Shown here in pieces: positions 1-9,020 of a stretch of DNA of 64,000 nt. The stretch's first letter is position 1. Each line of letters opens with the position of its first letter. The notes under the pieces were generated by a model that did not search any database, was not told where the DNA came from, and saw only the letters and a program-made list of their open reading frames with translations. The position numbers were made by a program, and so were the translations under genes. The stretch comes from Sphingosinicella sp041916975 (GTDB lineage Bacteria > Pseudomonadota > Alphaproteobacteria > Sphingomonadales > Sphingomonadaceae). The stretch is taken from assembly GCF_041916975.1 (NCBI RefSeq), contig NZ_JAYRYK010000001.1:1116001-1180000 (forward strand). Reading direction: 5' to 3'.

Positions 1-1
1 G

Positions 2-1603
2 GGCCTCCTGCTCGGTGTCGGGCTCGTGTTCGCCTATGCGGCGGCGCGTTTCGGCGGCGTGCTGTTCGACAACGTACGCAACGTCATTTTCGAACGCGTA
101 GGCCAGGTCGCCGGCGCCGATCTTGCGTCCGAGGTCTTCGCGCGCATCCACGAACTCTCCCTGCGCTTCCACCTCGAACGCCGGACCGGCGCGCTCACGC
201 GCATCATCGAGCGCGGCACCAAGAGCGTCGACACGATGCTCTACTTCCTGGCGTTCAACATCGCGCCGACAATCATCGAACTCATCGCGGTCTGCGTGAT
301 CTTCCAGATTAAGATGGGCTTCGAGATCGTCGCGGCGACGCTCGTGATCGTCGCGCTCTACATCTGGTTCACGCGGCGCGTGACGGAATGGCGGAGCGAA
401 CTTCGCCGCCGCATGGTCGATACCGACAACCGCACGACGCAGCGCGCGGTGGATTCGCTCCTCAACTACGAAACGGTGAAATACTACAGCGCCGAAACGC
501 TGGAGCGGGACCGCTACCGCCAGTCGCTCACCGCCTATGCGAACGCCGCGATCAAGAGTGAGAACTCGCTCGCCGCGCTCAATATCGGCCAATCGCTGAT
601 CACCAACATCATGATGGCGGGCGCCATGGCCTACACGGTGTGGGGCTGGAACCAGGGCCGGTTCACGGTGGGCGATGTGGTGCTCGTCAACACGCTACTC
701 ATGCAGCTGTTCCGCCCGCTCGACATGCTCGGCTGGGTGTACCGCGAGATCAAGCAGGGCCTGATCGACATGGAAGCCATGTTCGGCCTGCTCGATACCG
801 AGGCCGAGATCGCCGACAAACCAGGCGCCCCGCCGCTCTCCGTGACGGCAGGCGAGGTGCGCTTCGAGGCTGTCGATTTCGGCTACGATCCCGAGCGGCA
901 GATCCTCCACGGCGTCAGCTTTACGATTCCCGCCGGGGACACGGTCGCAGTCGTCGGTGAATCCGGTGCGGGCAAATCGACGCTCTCCCGCATCCTCTAT
1001 CGTTTCTACGACATTCAGGCGGGCCGCGTGACAATCGACGCGCAGGATATCCGCGCGGTGACGCAGACGAGCGTCCGCGCCGCAATCGGCATCGTCCCGC
1101 AGGACACGGTGCTGTTCAACGACACGATCGGCTACAACATCGGCTACGGCCGCGCGGGTGCGACGCAGGCCGAGATCGAGGCGGCCGCTCGGCAGGCGCA
1201 GATTCACGACTTCATCGTCTCGCTGCCGCAGGGCTACGAGACAGTTGTAGGCGAACGCGGCTTAAAGCTGTCGGGCGGCGAGAAGCAGCGCGTCGCGATC
1301 GCGCGCACGATCCTGAAAGATCCGCCGATCCTTATTCTGGACGAAGCAACGAGCGCACTCGACAGCCGTACTGAAGCCGCGATCCAGGAAGCGCTTTCCA
1401 ATGTGTCGGCACGTCGCACGACCCTCGTCATCGCACACCGCCTCTCAACGATCGTCGACGCCGACGAGATTATCGTGATGGATAAGGGCCGCATCGCCGA
1501 GCGCGGCCGCCACGAGGGTCTGCTTGCGATCAACGGCCTCTACGCGGAAATGTGGATGCGCCAGCAGGCGGAAGCTGACGACCTGTCCAGGGCCGCCGAA
1601 TAA
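2..1603 (+). CDS. ATM1-type ABC exporter, fused permease/ATPase (5' end outside window)
   Basis: A half-transporter of the ATM1/HMT1 group, which exports glutathione-linked sulfur or metal compounds across the inner membrane. The frame is open to the left edge, so the true start lies upstream; residue numbers here count from codon 26. An ABC_membrane domain covers about residues 1-260. The ATPase domain follows, with Walker A GESGAGKST near 311, signature LSGGE near 415, Walker B ILILDEA near 436 and the H-loop IAHR near 469. The AVDSLLNYETVKYYSAE stretch is typical of Atm1 proteins. The first transmembrane helices are missing because of the window edge. The family call is firm; the substrate is inferred only from family. 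Confidence 0.9.
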   Translation, partial: GLLLGVGLVFAYAAARFGGVLFDNVRNVIFERVGQVAGADLASEVFARIHELSLRFHLERRTGALTRIIERGTKSVDTMLYFLAFNIAPTIIELIAVCVIFQIKMGFEIVAATLVIVALYIWFTRRVTEWRSELRRRMVDTDNRTTQRAVDSLLNYETVKYYSAETLERDRYRQSLTAYANAAIKSENSLAALNIGQSLITNIMMAGAMAYTVWGWNQGRFTVGDVVLVNTLLMQLFRPLDMLGWVYREIKQGLIDMEAMFGLLDTEAEIADKPGAPPLSVTAGEVRFEAVDFGYDPERQILHGVSFTIPAGDTVAVVGESGAGKSTLSRILYRFYDIQAGRVTIDAQDIRAVTQTSVRAAIGIVPQDTVLFNDTIGYNIGYGRAGATQAEIEAAARQAQIHDFIVSLPQGYETVVGERGLKLSGGEKQRVAIARTILKDPPILILDEATSALDSRTEAAIQEALSNVSARRTTLVIAHRLSTIVDADEIIVMDKGRIAERGRHEGLLAINGLYAEMWMRQQAEADDLSRAAE

Positions 1604-1626
1604 ACGAACACGATCCAGCACATGTC

Positions 1627-1651
1627 GGAACCGCCGGGGGCGGCAACTGTT
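1627..1651 (+). promoter_or_regulatory. EcfG-like general stress promoter (imperfect)
   Basis: GGAAC at 1627-1631, then 16 bases, then TGTT at 1648-1651. The alphaproteobacterial EcfG consensus is GGAAC-N16/17-CGTT, so the -10 part has one mismatch. It lies 27 bases before the start codon of a gene of the general stress flavin-fold family, which supports the reading. Confidence 0.5.
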
Positions 1652-1678
1652 TCCTTCCTGCACAAGGGAGAATTCGAC

Positions 1679-2167
1679 ATGACGAATGGAGCCGAAATGG
1701 AAACCCGCTTTTGGAAAGCACTGAAGTCAGACCGAACGATTATGCTTGGGCTCGACGGCGTCGAGGACGGCCACACGCGCCCCATGACGGCAATGGTGGA
1801 GGAGATAGGTCGCGGGCCGATCTGGTTCTTCACGGCTCGCGATAACGGAATTGTTCAGGCGCTGGATGATGGACAGCGTGCGATCGCGACATTCGCTGCC
1901 AAGGATCACGACCTCTTCGCCACGGTTCACGGCACGCTGTGGATGGATAACGATCAGGCCGTTATCGAGCGCCTTTGGAATCCGTTCATCGCTGCTTGGT
2001 ACGAGGGCGGAAAAACCGATCCGAAGCTTGCGCTCCTGAGACTCGACGCCGAGCATGCGGAAATCTGGTTGAACGAAAACAGTCTTTTTGCCGGGGTGAA
2101 GCTTCTCCTCGGCATCGATCCGAAGAAAGACTACAAGGACAAGGTTGCCGAGGTAAACCTTCATTAG
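1679..2167 (+). CDS. Pyridoxamine 5'-phosphate oxidase-fold protein (general stress protein 26 type)
   Basis: A 162-residue protein of the split-barrel flavin-binding superfamily, general stress protein group. Such proteins bind FMN or FAD, but the reaction is mostly unknown. Fold landmarks are the early strand around TIMLGLD, the GPIWFFTARDN stretch and the VHGTLWMDND stretch, followed by the acidic WYEGGKTDP region usual for this subgroup. An in-frame ATG at 1622 exists, but the ATG at 1679 has a good AGGGAGA ribosome site and is chosen. The EcfG-like promoter just upstream suggests expression in the general stress response. The family is clear; the function is not known. Confidence 0.82.
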   Translation: MTNGAEMETRFWKALKSDRTIMLGLDGVEDGHTRPMTAMVEEIGRGPIWFFTARDNGIVQALDDGQRAIATFAAKDHDLFATVHGTLWMDNDQAVIERLWNPFIAAWYEGGKTDPKLALLRLDAEHAEIWLNENSLFAGVKLLLGIDPKKDYKDKVAEVNLH

Positions 2168-2236
2168 ACGAGCACGATTGCTCCCCGCGAAACCGGCCGG
2201 TAAGTTCGCGCCGGAGATCGGAGCGGAGAAGGCAGT

Positions 2237-3019
2237 ATGAACCACGCCTGCGTGATGATTGCAGCAACGCTCATGCTGGCGGCGTGCGATGCAAGGCAAG
2301 GTGAAAACACAAACGCCGTTGCCGCGGAAACGGACAGTGCGCCCCCTGTCGGCGCGACAGCGCCAATCCCGGCAACCGATCTGCTCGTGAAGCGCGAGAC
2401 GGCCGAACTTGATTTCTTGTGGCGTGCGCCGCCGGAACTTGCAGAGGCGCCGGCATTGCTCGCCGCGCTTCGCGAGCAGGCGCTCGCAAGCGCTGAAGAG
2501 ATGCAGGCCAGCGCGGTGGAAGACATGAAGCTGAGGCCGGATGATGCGCCGAAGATATCGCATTTCTTTGTTCAGGACTGGACCGTCGCGGCCGACACCC
2601 CTGCCCTGCTCAACGTTCGCGCCGATATTTCGATGTATACGGGCGGCGCGCACCCGAACCACGGCTTCGCGGTCAAATACTGGGACAAGATCGAACGGCG
2701 CGAAGTGAGCTTCAGTGATCTCTTCACGGATTGGACCGCCGCCCAAAAGCTGCTCTCCCCTGCCTATTGCACTGCGCTCGATGCGGAGCGTGTCTCGCGG
2801 CGCGGCGCGATCGAGAACGGCATGTTCGATGATTGCCCGCCGCTCGGCGACCAGCCGGTGGCGATCGTGTCGTGGCCGGGGCAGGATATTTCAGGTTTCC
2901 GGGTACTGCTCGCGCCCTACGTGGCGGGGCCATATGCAGAAGGCGATTTCGAAATCGATGTACCGATGACGGACGCGCTTCGCGCGCTCATCAAGCCGCA
3001 ATATCTGAAAGCGAAATAG
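2237..3019 (+). CDS. DUF3298/DUF4163-type lipoprotein
   Basis: A 260-residue predicted lipoprotein. A short signal peptide ends in lipobox LAAC with Cys17 as the lipidated residue. After a low-complexity linker, the C-terminal half carries the MYTGGAHPNHG motif near residue 134, typical of DUF3298 (the extracellular domain also seen in RsiV-like anti-sigma factors). It probably sits in the outer or inner membrane facing the periplasm. It follows the stress-type flavin-fold gene by 69 bases and converges with dnaB, with only 4 bases between the stops. The domain may bind cell-wall or peptide ligands by analogy with RsiV; this is inference. Confidence 0.75.
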   Translation: MNHACVMIAATLMLAACDARQGENTNAVAAETDSAPPVGATAPIPATDLLVKRETAELDFLWRAPPELAEAPALLAALREQALASAEEMQASAVEDMKLRPDDAPKISHFFVQDWTVAADTPALLNVRADISMYTGGAHPNHGFAVKYWDKIERREVSFSDLFTDWTAAQKLLSPAYCTALDAERVSRRGAIENGMFDDCPPLGDQPVAIVSWPGQDISGFRVLLAPYVAGPYAEGDFEIDVPMTDALRALIKPQYLKAK

Positions 3020-3023
3020 GCGC

Positions 3024-4508
3024 TTATTCGTAATCGCGTTCGGGGAGATGCGCATCGTCGGCCAGATCGCTGAAACGCGTGTGAATGGCTTCGAAATGCA
3101 GATCGACGATGCCGGTGGAGCCATGGCGCTGCTTGGCCACGATCACCTCGGCGCGGCCGCGGATGGTGATTCCGCGTTCCATCCATTTCTCGAACTTCTC
3201 GGTGCCGTCCTCGGGCTTCTTCTGGGCGTGGTAATACTCGTCACGGTAGACGAACAGCACGATGTCGGCGTCCTGCTCGATGGTGCCGGATTCGCGAAGA
3301 TCGGCGAGCTGGGGCCTTTTGTCCTCGCGCTGCTCTACGGCGCGTGAAAGCTGCGACAGCGCGATCACCGGCACGTTCAGTTCCTTGGCCAGCGTCTTCA
3401 GGCCGCGCGTGATTTCCGAGATTTCGTTGACGCGGTTGTCGTTTGACTGCCGGCTGCTGCCTTGCAGGAGCTGGAGATAATCGACCACGATGAGGCCGAC
3501 GCCCTTTTGCCGCTTCAATCGCCGCGCGCGCGAGCGCATCGCCGCGATGGTGAGACCAGGCGTGTCGTCGATGTAGAGCGGCAGATCCTGAAGCGCGGCG
3601 GACGCGCGCACCAGATCGCGGAACTGCGCCTGATTGATCTTGCCCATGCGAAGGTCTTCGGAGCTGATCCGCGCCTGCTCGGCAAGGATACGCGTCGCGA
3701 GCTGGTCGGCCGACATTTCGAGGCTGAAGAACGCGACGCCCGCACCGCTCGTCTTGTCGATCTGATCGGCGCGGTCCTTCATCAATCGCTCGGCCGCCGA
3801 GAAGGCAATGTTGGTGGCGAGCGCGGTTTTGCCCATGGCGGGGCGCCCGGCGAGGATGATGAGGTCGGAACGATGAAGTCCGCCGATTTTGGTGTTGAGT
3901 GCGTTGAGGCCCGTGGTGATGCCGGAAAGATGCCCGCCCGATTGCTTGGCGCGCTCCGCCATCTGCACGGCGAGCGTCGCGGACTGGGCGAAGCTCTTCA
4001 CAGAGTTCGAGACCTCGCCTTCTTCGGCAACCTTGTAGAGCGCGAGTTCCGCCTGCTGAATCTGATCGTGCGGATTCACGTCCTGCGAGGTGTCGGCCGC
4101 GCTCACCACCATCTCGCGCCCGACGCGCACGAGTTCACGCAGCAACGCGAGATCATAGATCTGCGCCGCAAAGTCCTTCGCGGCGATCAGCGCGGCGGAT
4201 TGCTCGGTAAGCTGGGCGAGGTACGCCGGGCCGCCAAGCTCGGCGAGCGCGGGGTGCTCGGCGAAGAGCGGTCGCAGCGTCACCGGGGTCGCGAGCATGG
4301 CACGGTCGACGAGCTTCAGGATTGCGGCATAGATTTCGCCGTGCAGCGGCTCGAAGAAATGCTCGGGGCGCAGCTTCAACTGCACGTCCTCGGCAAGCCG
4401 GTTGTCGATCATCATGGCGCCGAGCAGCGCCGCCTCCGCATCGAGGTTGTGCGGGAGAGTCGGCGAGTCGGCGGCCGGAGCCGGTACGGCGCGAAGCGGT
4501 GTCAGCAT
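3024..4508 (-). CDS. dnaB: Replicative DNA helicase DnaB
   Basis: A 494-residue hexameric helicase that unwinds the fork ahead of DNA polymerase III. The N-terminal DnaB domain starts at about residue 20 with LPHNLDAEAALLGAMMIDN. The C-terminal RecA-like ATPase has Walker A GRPAMGKTA near 220, Walker B LIVVDYLQLL, and the LADLRESGTIEQDAD motif that defines the family. Length matches typical DnaB, and no intein is present. The ATG at 4508 sits immediately downstream of a -10 like TATAGT, so the message may be leaderless. A perfect DnaA box lies further upstream. The gene converges with the DUF3298 lipoprotein gene. Confidence 0.97.
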   Translation of the reverse strand: MLTPLRAVPAPAADSPTLPHNLDAEAALLGAMMIDNRLAEDVQLKLRPEHFFEPLHGEIYAAILKLVDRAMLATPVTLRPLFAEHPALAELGGPAYLAQLTEQSAALIAAKDFAAQIYDLALLRELVRVGREMVVSAADTSQDVNPHDQIQQAELALYKVAEEGEVSNSVKSFAQSATLAVQMAERAKQSGGHLSGITTGLNALNTKIGGLHRSDLIILAGRPAMGKTALATNIAFSAAERLMKDRADQIDKTSGAGVAFFSLEMSADQLATRILAEQARISSEDLRMGKINQAQFRDLVRASAALQDLPLYIDDTPGLTIAAMRSRARRLKRQKGVGLIVVDYLQLLQGSSRQSNDNRVNEISEITRGLKTLAKELNVPVIALSQLSRAVEQREDKRPQLADLRESGTIEQDADIVLFVYRDEYYHAQKKPEDGTEKFEKWMERGITIRGRAEVIVAKQRHGSTGIVDLHFEAIHTRFSDLADDAHLPERDYE

Positions 4509-4514
4509 AGGCGC

Positions 4515-4545
4515 ACTATACAGGAGATTGTGTGCGGCGTCGCAA
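4515..4545 (-). promoter_or_regulatory. Candidate dnaB promoter, possibly leaderless
   Basis: On the minus strand, TTGCGA at 4545-4540, a 19-base spacer, then TATAGT at 4520-4515. The -10 ends 6 bases before the dnaB ATG at 4508, which would put transcription start at or within a base or two of the start codon. There is no Shine-Dalgarno sequence in between. The 19-base spacer is longer than ideal. Confidence 0.4.
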
Positions 4546-4577
4546 GCCTATCGGCGAAATATACGTCGGGGCGGTTC

Positions 4578-4586
4578 TGTGGATAA
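4578..4586 (-). promoter_or_regulatory. DnaA box upstream of dnaB
   Basis: The minus strand reads TTATCCACA, a perfect match to the high-affinity DnaA box. It lies 70 bases upstream of the dnaB start codon and just upstream of its candidate promoter. Only one box is visible, so this looks like a regulatory site and not an origin. Confidence 0.5.
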
Positions 4587-4613
4587 GCCGCGCTGCCCAT
4601 GCGCCGCGCATCC

Positions 4614-4677
4614 CTCGACTTCGTCCGGAATGATGACTGTTTGGGCTTAACCCCTTGTCATCCCGAATGAAGTCGAG
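4614..4677. repeat. Inverted repeat, terminator-like, dispersed type
   Basis: Left arm 4614-4636 (CTCGACTTCGTCCGGAATGA plus TGA) pairs with right arm 4658-4677 (TCATCCCGAATGAAGTCGAG) with a few mismatches, around a 21-base loop. It sits between the 3' end of the patatin-like gene and the promoter of dnaB, both on the minus strand, so it may end transcription of the former. Repeats of this kind are scattered in sphingomonad genomes; only one copy is seen here. Confidence 0.6.
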
Positions 4678-4689
4678 AGACGCCGCGCC

Positions 4690-7011
4690 CTACCCGATCT
4701 CCTTGCGCAGTTCCTCGATCAGGTCTGGAATAGCCCCCAGCCGGGCCTCCTCGGCATCGAGGATGGCATGAAAAGCGCGCTTCTTGATGCCTGTGACGAA
4801 CCCGGCGTCGAGGCGTTTGCCTTCGGGGAGTGCCGAAACGACGATGTCGACCACGCGATCGACACCGTGCAGACGGCCCCAGAGATAGTCGTTTTCACGA
4901 TAGGCGCGGCTAAAGAACGCGCCGAAGCTGTTGAATTTTATGCCTTTCAGTGTCGCGAGCGCGCCGCCTTCGCGGATCGCACGCGCGTCGTCAGGCGAGA
5001 TCCGATCGACCTTGATCTCGTCGAACTCGTCGAGCCCCTCGCCCTGGAGCAGCGGAAAGGTGGCGATGTCGTAGAAGGGAAAGCCGAGATAGGCCTTTAG
5101 GATTTGAGCGCGGAGGTCCGGCGCCGTGCAGTCCGTGATGATCGCGGCGAGCCGGGCGTCGCCGAGCGCATCGAAATCGGTGAGCCCCAGCGCCTCGCCA
5201 TAGGCTTCGATCACCGACACTGCATCTTCGTTCGCGAAGGCAGCGGGATCGCGCACCCATGGGCCGTAAAAGGCGAGCCGGCGCCGATCGAGATAGGGCG
5301 CGAGCAGTTCATAAAGCGAGGCCTTGAGCGCCTCGACCTTCTGCAGGTCTTCCGGACCACCCGCATCGCCCCACTCGTTGACGCGCCGGACGATGAAACG
5401 CAGCCGCCGGACCCGGAAGCCGAGATCATAGCGGCGGAGGAACTGCACGAAGAGGTCGGCGTCGGCGTCCTTCGGGCGCGTCGTTTTCGTTACCCTGTCC
5501 ATGCCGCTACGCCGGACGTGCCGCCAGACCTCCTTGCGGACGCGCTCCGCCACATCGCGCTCGTGCCCGCCGAGGTCGGCGAACAGTCGCGCCATCTCCT
5601 CAACAATCTGGCTGAGCTTCAGGTGCGCGTAAGAGGGATAGGTGAAGCCCGCGCGCAGAACGGCCTCGGCATTCGCCTGCGCGCGCCATTGCTGGAGCTT
5701 GGCGGGCGAAATCTTGGCGCGCAGCTGGCGGCGGCCGATCGCGTCCTCAATCGCCTCGTCCACAGTCGCGCGAATACCCTCGACCACATGGCTGAGGCGG
5801 CGCACGCGCGAGGACAGGCCGGCGAGGTGATCGAGATCGTCGCGGATCGGCTGCTCCCGCGGAATGTCGGAAAGCGAACGCAGGATCGTCGAGAAGAAGC
5901 CGGGCGGCTTTGAAGCGTCGGTACGCGTGCCGATGCTGCGGATGCCGGGCTTCGGATCGATATAGACGAAGCGCCGGTCGATCTCGCGGTGCGCCGGGCG
6001 CTGGCGGAGCGCGGCGATGGCAGGCGCGAACGGCGCGTTGTTGAGGATGCTGCCGTCGAGCAGCACCGCGTGCGACGGATCAAGGCCGCTCGTTGCGCGA
6101 TGCGGGAACACGCGCGACAGGAAGGAGGTGCGCTCCGGCCAGGGCTTGCCGTCCTTCGCCAGCACCCGGTCGAGCTCGCTCGGCTGAAACGGCGGGAAGG
6201 CGCCGGGAAACGAGGCTGTCGCGCGCGCCGCGAAGGTGAGCGAGGGGATGTCGGCGAGCCTCCGCTCCGCCCCGCGTTCACTTGAGTCGCGGAAGGTGAT
6301 GAGCTTTCGGTGCTCCACCTCCATCACCTCCTCCGGGCTGTGGAGGCGGAGGCGCTCCGGGTAGCCGTGATAGTCGGTGACGGTGACGAAGAGGTCGAGC
6401 GGCTGGCCGGGCGGCAGCAGCGGCGAGGCCGCCTTCGTCTCCGCCATCGCCTCGAACGCGCCCATCAGCAGCTCGGTGAAGTGCTCGCCCGAAAACGGCG
6501 GCTCGAACCAGCGCGAGCGGATGAAGCGCGAAACCTTGACGCGCAGTTCCTCGCGCGCGCCCTTCTCGACGATCTCGTCCAGGGGATCGATCTGCCCGCG
6601 CGCCATCCAGAGCAGCGGCCGCGCATAGAACTTGCTCCAGCGCGATTTCGGCACCGCTTCGGGGTCGAGAAGCTCGTCCGCGTCCGCTTTATCGAGCCAA
6701 AGGTCGGCGAGCGGCGCGAGGCTCTGCCCGGATGAAATCGCCTGCGCGAGGAAGATGCCGTTGATGCCCCCCGCCGACGCCCCCGCGACGATATCGACGA
6801 GCACGCGCAGGCGAACATGCTGGCCGATCGCATCGAGCAGTTCGTGATAGACGGGCTCGGTATCGCCGCCGGGCGGCTCCGGATCGGCATCATGCCAGCT
6901 CCGGCTCGCGCGCAGCAGCTTCCAGATCTCCTGCGTGATGCCGTGCATATAAACGGCAAGGCTGATGCCGCCGTAGCAGACGAGCGCCAGCCGAAGCTCT
7001 TTCTCACGCAT
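4690..7011 (-). CDS. Patatin-like phospholipase with DUF3376-type C-terminal region
   Basis: A 773-residue predicted lipid acyl hydrolase. The patatin domain fills the first half: oxyanion-hole stretch VCYGGISLAVYMHG at 11-24, nucleophile elbow GASAGG with Ser79, and the catalytic-dyad Asp near 318 in the DGSILNNAPF motif (DGS instead of the commoner DGG). The second half is helix-rich and matches the long DUF3376-type extension found in bacterial patatin-like proteins. No signal peptide or clear membrane helix is seen, so it is probably cytoplasmic or peripheral. It stands alone, divergent from the MAPEG gene. The fold is clear; the substrate lipid is unknown. Confidence 0.88.
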   Translation of the reverse strand: MREKELRLALVCYGGISLAVYMHGITQEIWKLLRASRSWHDADPEPPGGDTEPVYHELLDAIGQHVRLRVLVDIVAGASAGGINGIFLAQAISSGQSLAPLADLWLDKADADELLDPEAVPKSRWSKFYARPLLWMARGQIDPLDEIVEKGAREELRVKVSRFIRSRWFEPPFSGEHFTELLMGAFEAMAETKAASPLLPPGQPLDLFVTVTDYHGYPERLRLHSPEEVMEVEHRKLITFRDSSERGAERRLADIPSLTFAARATASFPGAFPPFQPSELDRVLAKDGKPWPERTSFLSRVFPHRATSGLDPSHAVLLDGSILNNAPFAPAIAALRQRPAHREIDRRFVYIDPKPGIRSIGTRTDASKPPGFFSTILRSLSDIPREQPIRDDLDHLAGLSSRVRRLSHVVEGIRATVDEAIEDAIGRRQLRAKISPAKLQQWRAQANAEAVLRAGFTYPSYAHLKLSQIVEEMARLFADLGGHERDVAERVRKEVWRHVRRSGMDRVTKTTRPKDADADLFVQFLRRYDLGFRVRRLRFIVRRVNEWGDAGGPEDLQKVEALKASLYELLAPYLDRRRLAFYGPWVRDPAAFANEDAVSVIEAYGEALGLTDFDALGDARLAAIITDCTAPDLRAQILKAYLGFPFYDIATFPLLQGEGLDEFDEIKVDRISPDDARAIREGGALATLKGIKFNSFGAFFSRAYRENDYLWGRLHGVDRVVDIVVSALPEGKRLDAGFVTGIKKRAFHAILDAEEARLGAIPDLIEELRKEIG

Positions 7012-7116
7012 GGGCGGACCATATCGGCCCGGACTCGCCCTGTCGACCGTGAGGGTTGCGCTTGGCCTTCCGAAGGCGCAGGTTCCGCGCCGGGAGCCAA
7101 CAGGGGGAGGATGCCC

Positions 7117-7548
7117 ATGACCTTGAACAGCAACGTGATCTCGATGCTGCAGACCATCGTCGCGATGGGTCTGCTCAATCTGGTGATGTTCGTCTGGATG
7201 TACGCGACGCGGATTCCCGCGATGAACCAGGCGAAGATCGATCCGCAGTCAGCGCAGCACCCGGGTTCGCTGAACACGCTGCCGAGCGAGGCCCGCCGCG
7301 TCGCCGACAACTACAACCACCTCTTCGAAGCGCCGACGCTGTTCTACGCGATGGTCATCGCCATCGTGCTCCTCGGCCACGCCGACCAGTGGCACGTGCT
7401 CTGCGCATGGGCCTACGTGATCCTGCGCGCGCTCCATTCGCTGGTGCAGGCGACGTTCAACCGCGTGATGCTCCGCTTCGCGCTGTTCGGCCTGTCGTGG
7501 GTAGCGCTCGGCATCATGATCGTCCGCGAGGTCGCGGCGCTCTACTGA
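7117..7548 (+). CDS. MAPEG family membrane protein
   Basis: A 143-residue integral membrane protein with about four hydrophobic helices. It carries MAPEG family marks: the early polar stretch after helix 1, NYNHLFEAPTLFY near residues 65-77, and the RALHSLVQATFNRVMLR region. Eukaryotic relatives are glutathione-linked enzymes; in bacteria the function is mostly unproved. Two ATGs lie 6 bases apart at 7111 and 7117. The second has the AGGGGGAGG ribosome site at a proper 6-base distance and is chosen. It converges with cysS, 9 bases between the stops. Confidence 0.85.
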   Translation: MTLNSNVISMLQTIVAMGLLNLVMFVWMYATRIPAMNQAKIDPQSAQHPGSLNTLPSEARRVADNYNHLFEAPTLFYAMVIAIVLLGHADQWHVLCAWAYVILRALHSLVQATFNRVMLRFALFGLSWVALGIMIVREVAALY

Positions 7549-7557
7549 GCGCCCAGC

Positions 7558-8979
7558 CTAAGCCCGCCGCCAGACCGTCGTCCCGTCGGGCTTGTCCTCG
7601 AGGATGATGCCCTCCGCCTTCAACTGATCGCGGATGCGGTCGGCCTCGGCCCAGTTCTTCGCTGCTTTGGCCGCAGCACGGGCGCCCTTTAACTCTTCCA
7701 CCATTTCAGATGAAATCTGGATAGTGACAGACGGTGGGTATCCAGTGAAACTCTCCAGCGCAGTATCCAAGCTCGCTTTTATCGGCTTCATCAAAGACCC
7801 AAGCCCTAGCAGTTTGCCGATGGCGTGCAGTTCCGATTTAGCCGTTGAAGCCTGGGCTTCCGAACCCGCCGTCGTCAGTTCCTTTCGAACCTTCTGCATC
7901 TCGGCAAGCACGGCAGGCGTGTTGAGATCGTCCTTCAGCGCATCGAGTATCGCTGCGGGAACCTCCGCTTCCACATAGGGCGCATCAGATGACCGGATTG
8001 CATTTGCGAAGCCGTCGAGCATCGCCTTCGCCTGCTCAATCAATCGTTCATTCCAGTCGAGCGGCTGTCGGTAGTGCGCCATCAACAGCGCCAACCGCAG
8101 CGTCTCACCTTTATGCTTCTGCTCCAGAAGCTCACCCACCGTCACCACGTTGCCCAGCGACTTCGACATCTTCTCCTTGTCCATGGAGAGGAAGCCGTTG
8201 TGCATCCAGATCTTCGCGAGCGGTGCGCCGTCGTGGGCGCAGCGGCTTTGCGCGCATTCGTTTTCATGGTGTGGAAACTGGAGGTCGAGGCCCCCGCCGT
8301 GGATGTCGATCGTGGTGCCGAGGTGCGCCTCGATCATCGCGGAGCATTCGATGTGCCAGCCCGGGCGTCCACGACCCCAAGGGGAGTCCCACCACGGCTG
8401 GTCCGCAGCGCTCGGCTTCCAGAGCACGAAATCGCCCGGGCTCTTCTTGTAGGGCGCCACCTCGACGCGCGCGCCCGCGATCATCTCATCCATCGGACGG
8501 CGCGACAGTGTGCCGTAGGCTTCATCCTTGGTGATGTCGAACAGCACATGGCCATCGGCGGCATAGGCCGCACCCTTTGCGATGAGCACTTGGATCATCG
8601 CGACCATCTGTTTGACGTATTTCGTGGCGGGCGGCTCATAAGTCGGCTGCAGCACGCCTAAAGCGCCCATGTCAGCCTGATAAAACTTTGTGTATTTTTC
8701 CGTGACAGTATTGATCGGCACGCCTTCGGCTTCGGCAGCGGCCATGATCTTGTCGTCGATATCGGTGAAGTTCCGCGCGTAATGCACGGCGTTCTCGCCA
8801 TAGGTATGGCGGAGCAGGCGGAACAGCACGTCGAACACCACCGCGGGCCGGGCGTTGCCAATGTGCGCGCGGTTGTAGACCGTGGGGCCGCACACATACA
8901 TCGTCACCCGGTTCTTGTCGGCGGGTGTGAAGACGTCCTTCTGGCGCGTCAGCGTGTTGTAGAGGCGGATATCGGTCAT
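7558..8979 (-). CDS. cysS: Cysteine--tRNA ligase
   Basis: A 473-residue class I aminoacyl-tRNA synthetase that charges tRNA-Cys. The HIGH-type signature is HIGN at residues 39-42. Cys30 in MYVCGPTVYN is the first zinc ligand, and the KEKMSKSLGN signature lies near residue 268. WHIECSAM supplies another zinc Cys and the FPHHENE motif further ligands. Length is normal. The open frame runs on upstream without a stop, but the ATG at 8979 (MTDIRLYNTLTRQ) matches the usual start of the family. CvpA lies 41 bases upstream on the same strand, then radA, so the three may be cotranscribed. Confidence 0.97.
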   Translation of the reverse strand: MTDIRLYNTLTRQKDVFTPADKNRVTMYVCGPTVYNRAHIGNARPAVVFDVLFRLLRHTYGENAVHYARNFTDIDDKIMAAAEAEGVPINTVTEKYTKFYQADMGALGVLQPTYEPPATKYVKQMVAMIQVLIAKGAAYAADGHVLFDITKDEAYGTLSRRPMDEMIAGARVEVAPYKKSPGDFVLWKPSAADQPWWDSPWGRGRPGWHIECSAMIEAHLGTTIDIHGGGLDLQFPHHENECAQSRCAHDGAPLAKIWMHNGFLSMDKEKMSKSLGNVVTVGELLEQKHKGETLRLALLMAHYRQPLDWNERLIEQAKAMLDGFANAIRSSDAPYVEAEVPAAILDALKDDLNTPAVLAEMQKVRKELTTAGSEAQASTAKSELHAIGKLLGLGSLMKPIKASLDTALESFTGYPPSVTIQISSEMVEELKGARAAAKAAKNWAEADRIRDQLKAEGIILEDKPDGTTVWRRA

Positions 8980-9020
8980 GCGCGCGGCCCTACCGTGAAT
9001 CGCCCGCAAAGGAAACTGCC

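Noticed and set aside
3462..4586. Open frame of 374 codons antisense to dnaB
   Set aside because: dnaB is certain; the frame has no motif and shadow-like composition.
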